This document shows, piece after piece, positions 1 through 7,849 of a DNA stretch of 64,000 bases (position 1 is the stretch's first letter; each line of letters opens with the position of its first letter). The DNA comes from Planomicrobium okeanokoites. GTDB taxonomy: Bacteria > Bacillota > Bacilli > Bacillales_A > Planococcaceae. A program made the position numbers and the translations under genes. The notes beneath the pieces were generated by a model that worked only from the letters and a program-made list of their open reading frames with translations, did not search any database and was not told where the DNA came from. The stretch lies in contig NZ_QQRS01000009.1 of NCBI RefSeq assembly GCF_003428875.1, positions 1-64,000 on the forward strand, read 5' to 3'.

Positions 1-27
1 TCCGTCTTTTAAAAGATAAGAACTCAC
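1..27 (-). CDS. 5' end of an unidentified gene leaving the window
   Basis: A GTG codon at 27 (reading leftwards) follows an AAAGAGG ribosome-binding sequence by seven bases and opens a frame MSSYLLKDG that runs off the window. Only nine codons are visible, so the product cannot be named. It matters because the structured leader RNA and terminator at 75-187 lie directly upstream in the same direction, so this is the gene they would control. The start is inferred from RBS spacing only. Confidence 0.45.
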
Positions 28-74
28 GGAAAAACCTCTTTGAAAATGATTAAAAACTATTGACTAATCGTAAG

Positions 75-187
75 AAACACCCTGCCAAAAGGCAGGGTGC
101 ATCGATATTTGCGGCGTCCAAGCCACGCTCCACAACGTGTTCCTCTAGGGAATGCTTGTCCGTCTTACGCAAATGAGCTCATCGCGT
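75..187 (-). ncRNA. Structured leader RNA with terminator (riboswitch candidate)
   Basis: Read on the minus strand the segment can fold into P1 (168-174 with 107-113, 7 bp), P2 (154-158 with 119-123), and two hairpins stacked on P2: P3 (149-152 with 140-143, 5-nt loop) and P4 (136-139 with 124-127, 8-nt loop). P2, P3 and P4 meet in a three-way junction with almost no unpaired bases. A 9-bp terminator hairpin (91-99 with 78-86, UUUU loop) and a short U-rich tail follow, then the RBS and GTG of the next gene. This is the layout of a transcription-attenuating riboswitch, or of a free small RNA. It does not match purine, TPP, FMN, SAM-I, glycine, lysine, preQ1-I or T-box consensus sequences that I know. 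Confidence 0.6.
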
Positions 188-192
188 CTCTA

Positions 193-221
193 ACAATAAG
201 CCCTAAACGGCAATAAGTCAA
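193..221 (-). promoter_or_regulatory. sigmaA promoter of the leader RNA
   Basis: On the minus strand TTGACT (216-221) and TATTGT (193-198) are separated by exactly 17 bases. Transcription would start near 185-187, just before the first helix of the leader RNA. Confidence 0.65.
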
Positions 222-231
222 TGCATTTCGC

Positions 232-789
232 TCATCGCAACGCGTATTCGGCCGCTGTGATCTTGTAGAGCACATGTCTTTTCAACGGGCTGCCGTCTTT
301 CAGTTTCGGGTGGTCGAACTCGCCCGCTTTTTTCATGCCGATCCGTTGCATGACCGTTTCGGAAGGATGGTTGAGCGTCGCTGTAAATGACAGAATTTCA
401 TTCAAACCCAAAACACCGAACGCGTAATCCAGACAGGCTTTTGCCCCTTCTGTGGCATAGCCCTGTTTCCAGAATTTATTGTCCAGCCGCCAGCCAATTT
501 CAACTGCACCTTGGAAACCGGCGTCAAAGCCCACTTCCAGCAATCCGATAAAACCGATGAACGCAACGTCTTCCTTGCGTTCGACTGCCCAGATACCAAA
601 ACCTCTTTCATCTGTATGCTGCTCGAAGCGCTCGATCAGACCATCGGATTCAGCTTGCGTCAGCATGTTCGGAAAATACTCCATTACCTGCGGATTTGCA
701 TTCATGCGGGCAAACGCTCCTCTATCGTCAGCCTTCCATCTTCGGAAACCCAGCCGTTCTGATTCGAAAATGTACCTGCCGTCCATCAT
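232..789 (-). CDS. GNAT family N-acetyltransferase (RimJ/RimL type)
   Basis: A 185-residue GNAT acetyltransferase of the RimJ/RimL subgroup, expected to transfer an acetyl group from acetyl-CoA to an amine; the substrate is not deducible. The opening FESERLGFRRWKADD and the central GWRLDNKFWKQGYATEGAKA (about 98-117), which holds the acetyl-CoA pyrophosphate-binding loop, are typical of the family, as is the late ETVMQRIGMKKAG. The start codon overlaps the stop of the preceding LURP-one-related gene (ATGA type overlap at 786-789), so the two are translationally coupled, probably in one operon with the upstream sensor kinase. Length is normal. Confidence 0.85.
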   Translation of the reverse strand: MMDGRYIFESERLGFRRWKADDRGAFARMNANPQVMEYFPNMLTQAESDGLIERFEQHTDERGFGIWAVERKEDVAFIGFIGLLEVGFDAGFQGAVEIGWRLDNKFWKQGYATEGAKACLDYAFGVLGLNEILSFTATLNHPSETVMQRIGMKKAGEFDHPKLKDGSPLKRHVLYKITAAEYALR

Positions 790-1277
790 GTCGCCGCAGC
801 CGCAGCTGCTTCATCCGCCTTCACGCAATCGATTGCCACGACAAGCGCAATCAGAAGATGTTCCATCTCTTCGTCGATCACTTTAACCTCGTACGTGTCG
901 CCCCAGGTCAGCCATTGCTTGCTGACGGAACCGACGACTTTGCCGTGCTGCAATACTTCGAAATTCATATCCCACCAATTGCCCTGCACTTCGACCCCTT
1001 CGGCATCAATGGTGTATTTCGCTTTGAAAAAAGTGAATTCCTTTTTGATTGTCAGCACTTCACGGCCATCCACTTCCACGAAAAACTTCGGCAGCAGGCT
1101 GAATGTTTTTTTGGTGATCAACGCAATTTCCTTGCGGGTAGGATCCATGATGGTGAATGTCTTCGGAATTTGCAGGAAGCTGCCTTCAACGTAATAGATA
1201 TCCTGCTGTTCCTTGTCCTTCACCGTGAATTTGCCGCTTAGACTAAAGACTTTCTGCTTCATGTAAAGCTGTCTCAT
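786..1277 (-). CDS. LURP-one-related (YxjI-like) protein
   Basis: A 163-residue protein of the LURP-one-related/YxjI family, a Tubby-like beta-barrel fold of unknown biochemical role. The visible pattern fits: an N-terminal strand MKQKVFSLSGKFTVKD, alternating beta segments with IPKTFTIMDPTRKEIALI and FFKAKYTIDAEGVEVQGNWWDMNFEV, and a hydrophobic C-terminal helix LLIALVVAIDCVKAD. It ends with an alanine run. It lies 12 bases downstream of the sensor kinase and overlaps the GNAT gene, suggesting one transcript. MRQLYMKQ offers two starts; the upstream one is given, and the second Met at residue 6 is also possible. Confidence 0.8.
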   Translation of the reverse strand: MRQLYMKQKVFSLSGKFTVKDKEQQDIYYVEGSFLQIPKTFTIMDPTRKEIALITKKTFSLLPKFFVEVDGREVLTIKKEFTFFKAKYTIDAEGVEVQGNWWDMNFEVLQHGKVVGSVSKQWLTWGDTYEVKVIDEEMEHLLIALVVAIDCVKADEAAAAAAT

Positions 1278-1289
1278 TGCCGTTCCCCC

Positions 1290-3359
1290 TTATTCGTTTT
1301 CAATTGACTTATCAATCGGAAATCGTGTGAAGAAAATCGTGCCTTCAGGACTGGTTTCAATTTCGATTTTAGCGTTGTGCCTCGCTGCTACAGCGTAGCA
1401 GATGCCAAGGCCAAGACCCGTCCCTTCATCTTTGGTCGTGTAGAAAGGCGTGCCGATTTTCTCGATGATTTCGGAATCGATTCCGCAGCCCTGATCCTGC
1501 ACCGCCAGCACGACACAATTATCATTCTCCACATAAGTCCCGATTGTCAGCGTCCGTCCCGGTTCCATCGCTTCCAGGCCGTTGCGGTATAAATTGATGA
1601 TCAATTGACGGATTTCGTTATGATTCAGCAATAAATCAGGAATTTCCTGCGTATAGATCTCAAGGTGTTTATTTTGATTGAACGTATCGACTTTGATCAA
1701 TGGCGAGATATCATTGATGATGGTATTCAGATTCATCTTTCTCATATCCGAAGTCCGGGTGTTGCCGACCGACAGGAACTCTGTGATGATGGCATTGGCA
1801 CGATCGAGTTCATCAATCATCAGATTGAAATGCCCTTCGTGCGGCGCCAATAATTCATCTGTTTTCAGCAATTGCAGGAAGCCTCTCACCGTCGTCATGG
1901 GGTTGCGGATTTCATGGCTGATTCCTGCTGCCATCTGGCCGATCAAGTCCAGATTCGCTAACCTCTTCAGCTCTTTTTCATACTTCTTTTTTTCCTTGAC
2001 GTTTTTGAGCATACAGCAAATGCCATCGTCGAAAGGATACGCCGTTACTTCATACCAATAATCTTCCTCGTCGGATTGCGTCTCAAAACGCACGGTCATC
2101 CGCTCATCCATCGCCCGGTGGAATTCAGTATAGATGACGGTATCCACTGTATCCGGGTAGACTTCCCAGATGTTTCTTCCCATCACATCTTCCGCTTTTT
2201 TTCCTCCAGGCAGAAAATGATGCTGATTCATGAAGACATATTCCCAATTTTTATTCAGCGCGAAAAATCCGTCGGTAATACTTTCGACGACACTGTTGAC
2301 CCGCTTGTTTGCAGCGTACAGTGCACTCGTCCGCTCTTCGACCATCACTTCCAATTGATCCATGTACAATAAATTCGAGAATACCGGCGCAGTAGCGTCC
2401 ACAATCGATTGAGCCAGAAGAATCTGCGGATCTTCAATATAATTCTCCCGTTCCAACGAGCTTATCGCTGAAATGACGCCCTGCACTTTCCCCATCGAAA
2501 CCAACGGAAACAATAGTAGATCTTTATCGCCGTTCAGGACCAGCCGCATCCGCTTCCTTAAAGAAACCGCGTCATCCAGTAATTCCTTATAGCTGGCCAG
2601 CGAACCCAGCTGTATCAGGTGTTCATTCCATTCCGCTTCCGTCTTTTCGCCTGCCTTATAGAATTCCAGCCGCTTGCCGCCTTGTTCCAAGGAAGGCTTT
2701 ACAATATGCGCTGCAAGCTCACAGCCGGCAGCCGTTTTATCCAGGTAAGTGAAACAGGTTTTCAAGCTTTCCCGTATCGTCGAACACAGCGACAGCTCTT
2801 GGGCAAGATCCAGCAGCAATTGCTTTTCTTCAAGCAATTTTTCTTTCTGGGAAATGGATTTCGCATTTTGAATGGCGACGGCCGCCATATTCACGTAAGC
2901 TTCAACACTTTCTATCTCGGACTGGGTCAAATCCATCGGTGTGCCGGAATCGAACAGAAACACCAGGCCGAATAATTCCCCGTTATAGGAAATCGGCAAC
3001 GCCAGCAGCGACTTGATCTGGAATGCTTCAACCGAACGCGGATCCGGACGATGGTCGGTCGCGGTGTCCCGTATATAGATGGTTTTTCGGGTTGCAATGA
3101 CATCCGCTGCGAGGGGATCGTTTGCCGGATCGATTACCTGCGATTGCAAAGTCATACCACCCATCAGCTCAGGTTTCCCCACGAAGCCCCGGTAAGTGCC
3201 ATCTTTTTGCGGCAGGTAGATGCCAACTGAATTGCATCGCACAATCTCCTCTGAAATGGCCGTTGTCACCTGCTCCAGCACTTCCCGCAATTCCAGTTTC
3301 GTATTAATGATTTGGGTGATATTGGCAAGCCTCGAATATCGCGACTGTTCGTTCTCCAT
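1290..3359 (-). CDS. GAF/PAS-domain sensor histidine kinase
   Basis: A 689-residue cytosolic histidine kinase without membrane segments. Order: GAF domain (about 15-165), second GAF-like domain (about 190-340), short coiled coil, PAS domain (about 350-460), HisKA with the phospho-acceptor in ISHEIRNPMTTVRGF (about 475), and HATPase_c with N box INLYRNGLEAM, G1 DQGCGID and G2 GTGLGLGICYA. The C-terminal half resembles the KinA-E sporulation/phosphorelay kinases, but no response regulator is adjacent, so its partner is unknown. The ATG at 3359 is preferred over an upstream TTG at 3374 because GGAG sits nine bases before it. LURP-one-related and GNAT genes follow closely. Confidence 0.9.
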   Translation of the reverse strand: MENEQSRYSRLANITQIINTKLELREVLEQVTTAISEEIVRCNSVGIYLPQKDGTYRGFVGKPELMGGMTLQSQVIDPANDPLAADVIATRKTIYIRDTATDHRPDPRSVEAFQIKSLLALPISYNGELFGLVFLFDSGTPMDLTQSEIESVEAYVNMAAVAIQNAKSISQKEKLLEEKQLLLDLAQELSLCSTIRESLKTCFTYLDKTAAGCELAAHIVKPSLEQGGKRLEFYKAGEKTEAEWNEHLIQLGSLASYKELLDDAVSLRKRMRLVLNGDKDLLLFPLVSMGKVQGVISAISSLERENYIEDPQILLAQSIVDATAPVFSNLLYMDQLEVMVEERTSALYAANKRVNSVVESITDGFFALNKNWEYVFMNQHHFLPGGKKAEDVMGRNIWEVYPDTVDTVIYTEFHRAMDERMTVRFETQSDEEDYWYEVTAYPFDDGICCMLKNVKEKKKYEKELKRLANLDLIGQMAAGISHEIRNPMTTVRGFLQLLKTDELLAPHEGHFNLMIDELDRANAIITEFLSVGNTRTSDMRKMNLNTIINDISPLIKVDTFNQNKHLEIYTQEIPDLLLNHNEIRQLIINLYRNGLEAMEPGRTLTIGTYVENDNCVVLAVQDQGCGIDSEIIEKIGTPFYTTKDEGTGLGLGICYAVAARHNAKIEIETSPEGTIFFTRFPIDKSIENE

Positions 3360-3478
3360 ACAAGTATTCTCCAATCTATGCCTGGCAAATTAAAAATCAT
3401 GTATCTCTCGAATCAATTTCATACTGACATTGATTCGATTGCTCCCTACATTTTACCAAAAAGAACCCACAGATACGC

Positions 3479-3548
3479 GGGTCAACCTACTTTATTAAAC
3501 TGACCCCTAAGAATTTATCGGAATTGGCACTTTTAAGTGGGTCAACCC
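3479..3548. promoter_or_regulatory. Repeated GGGTCAACC motif between divergent genes
   Basis: GGGTCAACC occurs at 3479-3487 and again at 3539-3547, with an inverted TGACCC at 3501-3506 and a small CACTTTTAAGTG hairpin at 3528-3539. It lies in the 249-bp space between the divergent sensor kinase and ECF S-component genes. No riboswitch consensus or terminator is visible here. An operator is possible but unproven. Confidence 0.3.
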
Positions 3549-3608
3549 TTTGCTATTCTTATCAGGAAAGTAAGATGACTAAAAGAACCGAAGAAAGAAG
3601 GTAAATCC

Positions 3609-4166
3609 ATGCAAAAAACAACTGCCCCAACAACTGTTTCCAGCAAAAGCACGTTCGACCTGATCCTGACGTCGATGGCGATTGCGCTGGTATTCGTAGC
3701 TACATTATTATTGAACATCCGATTGCCGATTGCCGCAAACGGCGGACTTGTCCATCTCGGAACAGCGATGCTGTTCATCATCGCCATGCTTTTCGGCCCG
3801 AAAAAAGCCGCGCTTGCCGGCGCTTTCGGTATGGGATTATTCGACCTGGTATCCGGCTGGACAGCCTGGGCACCGATTTCATTTATCGCACGCGGCCTGC
3901 AGGGCTATATCGTCGGCCAGATCGCCTGGTCCGCTAGCCGCATGGGCAACAGCAAAACTTTCAACATCGTCGGAGCCATCGCCTCTGTGCCGGTCATGCT
4001 GGCCGTCTATTACATCGGTGAAGCCATCATCTTCAGCAACCTGATCATCCCGGCCGCTTCGATTCCGGGCAACCTTGTCCAAAACGCTGTCGGTCTCATC
4101 GTCGCCATTCCGGTGGTCATCGCGTTGAAGAAAGTGCCGTTCTTCAAAAGAGATTTCCAAAAATAA
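3609..4166 (+). CDS. ECF transporter S component
   Basis: A 185-residue integral membrane protein with about five to six hydrophobic segments, matching the substrate-binding S subunits of energy-coupling factor vitamin transporters (PF07155-like). The N-terminal helix with IALVFVATLLLNIRLPIAANGGLVHLGTAMLFIIAMLFGPKKAALAG and the later GWTAWAPISFIARGLQGYIVGQIA are characteristic. Such solo S units share an EcfA-EcfA'-EcfT module encoded elsewhere. The substrate is not decided: relatives handle pyridoxine, hydroxymethylpyrimidine or riboflavin-type compounds. RBS AGAAGG lies eight bases before the ATG. A strong hairpin terminator follows. Confidence 0.85.
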   Translation: MQKTTAPTTVSSKSTFDLILTSMAIALVFVATLLLNIRLPIAANGGLVHLGTAMLFIIAMLFGPKKAALAGAFGMGLFDLVSGWTAWAPISFIARGLQGYIVGQIAWSASRMGNSKTFNIVGAIASVPVMLAVYYIGEAIIFSNLIIPAASIPGNLVQNAVGLIVAIPVVIALKKVPFFKRDFQK

Positions 4167-4174
4167 AACCAATA

Positions 4175-4214
4175 AAGGAGAGAGCTTCCGTGACGGAAGC
4201 CTTCTCCTTTTTAT
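4175..4214. terminator. Bidirectional terminator
   Basis: A near-perfect hairpin, AAAGGAGAGAGCTTCCG / CGGAAGCCTTCTCCTTT with a GTGA-type loop, is flanked by T-rich DNA on the right and A-rich DNA on the left. It serves the ECF S-component gene on plus and the small membrane protein gene on minus. Confidence 0.8.
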
Positions 4215-4237
4215 GTGCAGAAAAATTCTTTCTCATT

Positions 4238-4576
4238 CTATCCTATGTAATGGCGAATAATTTGATAGCACGCAATGGCCAAACCTAAAAAGCAGGCTTT
4301 CATTTTAGCTGTATGATACCTTTCACTCCGGAATAAGTAAAAGAAAACAACGACAAACCCGATAGGAAACATGAGCTGAAATTCACCGTCTCGGTCTGAA
4401 TAGCTGGAGTAAATCGGCATGATATAAGCACTGATCAAAAAATAGAAGTAAACCGTAAACTGACGGTTCTCCAGTTGCTTGCTCCACTTCACTAAAAGGT
4501 AAATAATAATGACCGCCATAATCATGACATGCAAAGAAGGCAGCATAAGCGTCCCGTTTCCTAGTTTGAACTCCAT
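4238..4576 (-). CDS. Small membrane protein, function unknown
   Basis: A 112-residue protein I do not recognise. It shows three to four hydrophobic stretches: LHVMIMAVIIIYLLVKW, FTVYFYFLISAYIMPIY, LMFPIGFVVVFFYLF and MKACFLGLAIACYQIIRHYIG, separated by short charged loops, so it is predicted to be integral to the membrane. The pattern is that of a compact four-helix protein with an N-out first loop, but no catalytic motif is visible. The RBS is weak (GATGGGTGA about nine bases upstream). It is monocistronic, ends in the shared terminator at 4175-4214 and is preceded by the repeat-bearing intergenic region. Confidence 0.6.
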   Translation of the reverse strand: MEFKLGNGTLMLPSLHVMIMAVIIIYLLVKWSKQLENRQFTVYFYFLISAYIMPIYSSYSDRDGEFQLMFPIGFVVVFFYLFRSERYHTAKMKACFLGLAIACYQIIRHYIG

Positions 4577-4683
4577 TCGGATTCACCCATCTTTTCTATT
4601 ACGTATTCTGGTATACAGCAAAATTTGAAATACCAATTTATAGTATTTCCACATATTTTATGTAAAACCCTTTATTGGGGGTT

Positions 4684-4778
4684 AAAAGCTTTAGGATGAA
4701 AAGCTTTCGCGGACGCGAAAGCTCCTTTTAAGACATTGGAGTTTTTCGCATGGCGAAAAACATCCGCTTTAAGCTTTT
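4684..4778. repeat. Cloverleaf-like structured intergenic element
   Basis: Outer arms AAAAGCTT (4684-4691) and AAGCTTTT (4771-4778), then GGATG (4694-4698) with CATCC (4761-4765), enclose two perfect hairpins: 4702-4710 with 4715-4723 (9 bp, AGCTTTCGC) and 4742-4749 with 4753-4760 (8 bp, TTTTTCGC). A short TCC/GGA pairing at 4723-4725/4738-4740 could add a third arm. Compensated nested pairing indicates a mobile or structural repeat of the RNA-foldable type found in Bacillales intergenic DNA. No protein is encoded. Confidence 0.65.
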
Positions 4779-4840
4779 GAATTTTGGTGTGGGAAATAGG
4801 AAGCTGGGTCAAGCTTTACAGATTACGTAAATTCACTAAA

Positions 4841-4973
4841 TTTCGCACATATTTGGTACTGCGCACATAAATTTTATTCACCGCACACAAGTCTCTCTCA
4901 CCGCTCGCAAATCTCGTTCACCGCACACAAATCTCGCTGTGCGCACATAAATCCCACTCACCGCACACAAACC
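4841..4973 (-). repeat. 20-bp phased short tandem array
   Basis: Six full units of exactly 20 bases plus a partial seventh begin at 4841, 4861, 4881, 4901, 4921, 4941 and 4961. The consensus on plus is CCGCACACAAATCTCNCTCA; the core CGCACAyAA is kept while the second half drifts. The preceding 20 bases (4821-4840) may be a degenerate copy. The array abuts the T-tract of the mqo terminator. Together with the cloverleaf element it fills the 445-bp gap between mqo and the small membrane protein gene; no gene is present there. Confidence 0.8.
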
Positions 4974-5006
4974 AAAAAAAGAAGAAAGCCCCACCCGGGA
5001 CTTTCT
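4974..5006 (-). terminator. mqo terminator
   Basis: On the minus strand GAAAGUCCC and GGGGCUUUC pair (one G-U) around a short loop and are followed by a seven-T tract (4974-4980). It lies 16 bases after the mqo stop codon. Confidence 0.75.
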
Positions 5007-5021
5007 CCTCCACTCATCTAT

Positions 5022-6566
5022 TTACGCTTTTTCTTTAACAGACTTCGCTCCTGCTCCGACTGTTTCATTTGTATCAACTTCAATATTATTCAAACCAAGT
5101 GCTTTATCGGTCATTTCATGGATTTCCTTGAACAATTCAGGGTTGTCCACTAATGAGACGCCGTACGATGGCACCATTTCACGGATTTTCGGCTCCCATG
5201 CTTCTTTTTGTTCCGGGAAGCATTTATTGAAAATCTCGAGCATTGCATGCACTGCTGTAGAAGCACCCGGGGATGCGCCAAGAAGTGCGGCAATCGAACC
5301 GTCTTCAGCTGTTACGATTTCCGTACCGAATTGAAGTGTTCCTTTGCCTTTGTCGTCTGTGTCTTTGATGACCTGGACGCGCTGGCCGGCTACGACTACG
5401 TCCCAGTCTTCAAGTTTTGCGTTCGGGATGAATTCACGCAATTCTTCGACGCGTTTTTCATCTGACAGCATAACTTGCTGGACGAGGTATTTCGTCAAGC
5501 CCATTTCTTTAGCTCCAGCTGCAAGCATCGTCAAGACGTTGTTCGGTTTAACCGATCCGATCAAATCCAGGTTCGATCCAGTTTTCAGGAACTTCGGTGA
5601 GAAGCCTGCAAATGGTCCGAACAGCAATGATTTTTTATTGTCTATATAGCGTGTGTCCAAATGCGGCACGGACATCGGCGGTGCGCCGACTTTCGCTTTA
5701 CCATAGACTTTACCGTGGTGCTGATTGACAAGCTCCGGTTTGTTGCAGACCAGGAACAAGCCGCTTACCGGGAAGCCGCCGATTTGCTTGGATTCCGGGA
5801 TGCCTGTTTTCTGCAATAAAGGCAAGCTTCCACCGCCGCCGCCGATAAAGACGAATTTTGATGTATGGTATTCGATTTTGTCGTTTTTCACATCGTGGAC
5901 TTTGACTTCCCACGTGCCGTCGCTCAACCGTTTGATGTTTTTGACGGTATGCTCGTAGTTCACTTCGACATTTTCCTGCTCCAGATATTCGAACAGCATT
6001 TCAGTCAATGCGCCGAAGTTTACATCCGTCCCAGTGTCGATTTTCGTTGCCGCGATCGGCTCCGCAGAAGTACGGCCTTCCATAATCAACGGGAACCATT
6101 CTTTCAATTTTTCAGGAGAATCCGTGAATTCCATGCCGTCGAACAATGGAACCTGCGTCAACGCTTCAAAACGGTTTTTTAGGAATCGCACATTGTTTTC
6201 ACCTTGCACCATACTCATATGTGGAATCGGCATAATGAAGTCCTGTGGATTCGTGATGCGTTTGTTATTTACAAGGAACGACCAGAACTGTCTGGAAAGG
6301 TGGAACTGTTCATTGATCTTGATCGCTTTGTCGATTTCGACAGTGCCATCCGCTTTCTCCGGGGTGTAGTTCAATTCGCATAACGCCGCATGTCCTGTAC
6401 CCGCATTATTCCACTCGTTGGAGCTTTCCGCTCCCGCTTTCTCGAGTTTCTCAAATACTTTGATTTCCCAGTCCGGTGACAGCTCTTTCAACATTGAGCC
6501 CAATGTCGCGCTCATCACGCCGGCTCCGATTAAGATAACGTCTGTTTTCTTTGGTACACTGCTCAT
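5022..6566 (-). CDS. mqo: Malate:quinone oxidoreductase
   Basis: A 514-residue FAD-dependent, membrane-associated malate dehydrogenase (quinone) that oxidises malate to oxaloacetate and passes electrons to the quinone pool in the TCA cycle. The N-terminal [23 protein letters not shown] is the FAD-binding dinucleotide fold; [45 protein letters not shown] and [19 protein letters not shown] are family signatures. The ATG at 6566 is chosen over an upstream in-frame ATG at 6611 because AAGGAAGGG sits five bases before it and the protein then begins like other Mqo proteins. It is monocistronic with its own terminator, followed by the phased repeat array. Confidence 0.95.
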   Translation of the reverse strand: MSSVPKKTDVILIGAGVMSATLGSMLKELSPDWEIKVFEKLEKAGAESSNEWNNAGTGHAALCELNYTPEKADGTVEIDKAIKINEQFHLSRQFWSFLVNNKRITNPQDFIMPIPHMSMVQGENNVRFLKNRFEALTQVPLFDGMEFTDSPEKLKEWFPLIMEGRTSAEPIAATKIDTGTDVNFGALTEMLFEYLEQENVEVNYEHTVKNIKRLSDGTWEVKVHDVKNDKIEYHTSKFVFIGGGGGSLPLLQKTGIPESKQIGGFPVSGLFLVCNKPELVNQHHGKVYGKAKVGAPPMSVPHLDTRYIDNKKSLLFGPFAGFSPKFLKTGSNLDLIGSVKPNNVLTMLAAGAKEMGLTKYLVQQVMLSDEKRVEELREFIPNAKLEDWDVVVAGQRVQVIKDTDDKGKGTLQFGTEIVTAEDGSIAALLGASPGASTAVHAMLEIFNKCFPEQKEAWEPKIREMVPSYGVSLVDNPELFKEIHEMTDKALGLNNIEVDTNETVGAGAKSVKEKA

Positions 6567-6867
6567 TATACCCTTCCTTATCCTATAAATTTGCAAAAAA
6601 ATGCCGGCCATCCTGCCTCATTCGTTCTCAAGCCAGTCTTTCCGGAAGTCATCTCTTTGCCTCAGTTTTTCGTAAAATCTATCGCAACTTGCCATAAAGT
6701 AAATAGTTCTACTTCTAAATGATAATTATATACCATTTCCGGGCGGCAATAAAGAAAAGCTACCTATTTTACAGGGTATGAACGTAAAATTCTTTAGCTG
6801 GCTCAAAAATCTTTTAATTTCCTATGGAGAGGATAAAAAGTCGGCACAAGAATAAAAACACAAAGCA
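6567..6867 (-). promoter_or_regulatory. mqo upstream region
   Basis: About 300 bases without a gene. On minus a TATAAT hexamer lies in TGGTATATAATTATCATTT (about 6719-6738) with only a weak -35 (TTTATT, 17 bases upstream). The TGATAATTATA stretch on plus resembles half of a Fur/PerR-type box, but the second half is poor. No hairpin or riboswitch was seen. Confidence 0.3.
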
Positions 6868-6905
6868 AAAGCCCACGATTCCGATATATCCGGAATGCGG
6901 GCTTT
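6868..6905. terminator. Nitroreductase terminator
   Basis: AAAGCCCACGATTCCG pairs with CGGAATGCGGGCTTT around ATATAT, 19 bases past the nitroreductase stop. The stem is 14-15 bp with a single mismatch. Confidence 0.75.
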
Positions 6906-6923
6906 CAGTACTTGTAAGGAAAC

Positions 6924-7703
6924 TCAATCGTTATTCATGAAGTTCTGCTTCTCCAAATAGCTCAGCACTTTCTGCGAAAAGGCCGTATGCGATTCTTTCG
7001 TGTACTTCGCCATCGTATACACTTGGGCCAGGTTTTTCACACCCAGCTCTTCCACCATTTCTTTCAGGCGCGGAATGGCCATATACCGGTTCCATCCGTT
7101 TTCATTCCGTTCCTCATAGATCTTCAAAATGTCGTCCTCTGAATAATCCTGGTACTGCTCATAATGGACGATCCCCTCCAGCGGCAAACGGTCCCGCGGC
7201 GCCGGATCTTCTGCCGGATAGCCAAGCGAAAAGCCGACAATCGGGACAACGTTTTCCGGCAGATTCAATAATTCGCCGACCTGGTCACAGTTCGCCAGCG
7301 TCGATCCCATATAACAGATCCCGAGCCCCCGGTTTTCCGCCGCCAGCGCGCAATTCTGCGACGCCAAAGTGGCATCGATGGCGCCGATCATGAGGCTCAT
7401 GAAATTATCGAAATGGACCGGCGCGTCATTGAGCACCAGCCATTTCCGCATCCTATTGAAATCCGCGCAAAACGTCACCAATACCGGTGCATCCACTACC
7501 ATCGACTGCTTCATATGCGCTTCGTACAATTTCTCACGCAACGCTTTATCTTTCGTCACCACAATCGAATAGGTCTGCATATTGCCGCTCGAAGAAGCCC
7601 GTATTCCCGCTTCCAGTATCTCATCCAGCAATTCTTGGCTGATTTCACGGTCCTCGTATTCGCGTATTGATTTATGGTTATGTATAACATCCTTCAATTC
7701 CAA
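6924..7703 (-). CDS. Nitroreductase family protein
   Basis: A 260-residue flavoprotein of the nitroreductase superfamily (FMN-dependent, NAD(P)H-using NfsA/NfrA-like group). The N-terminal HNHKSIREYEDREISQELLDEILEAGIRASSSGNMQTYSIVV carries the FMN phosphate-binding RSxRxY-type pattern and the SSGNMQ loop; ALAAENRGLGICYMGSTLAN and PIVGFSLGYPAEDPAPRDRLPLEGIVH are typical of this branch. It probably reduces quinones or nitro compounds; the physiological substrate is unknown. Start: TTG at 7703 has GGGAG eight bases upstream; GTG codons at 7709 and 7712 lie too close to it. It is divergent from the HExxH protein gene. Confidence 0.85.
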   Translation of the reverse strand: MELKDVIHNHKSIREYEDREISQELLDEILEAGIRASSSGNMQTYSIVVTKDKALREKLYEAHMKQSMVVDAPVLVTFCADFNRMRKWLVLNDAPVHFDNFMSLMIGAIDATLASQNCALAAENRGLGICYMGSTLANCDQVGELLNLPENVVPIVGFSLGYPAEDPAPRDRLPLEGIVHYEQYQDYSEDDILKIYEERNENGWNRYMAIPRLKEMVEELGVKNLAQVYTMAKYTKESHTAFSQKVLSYLEKQNFMNND

Positions 7704-7849
7704 ATTCACCACTCCCTATGATAAATAATAGCATTAATAGGAATGTTCAGATATTGGTTTTAAGTAATTGAGTTCGGATTCCTTTTTATCAAACAAGGAA
7801 ATTCCTCCCCCAACGTCAAATAGTTACAGAATAAAGAGGGGGAATTGTC

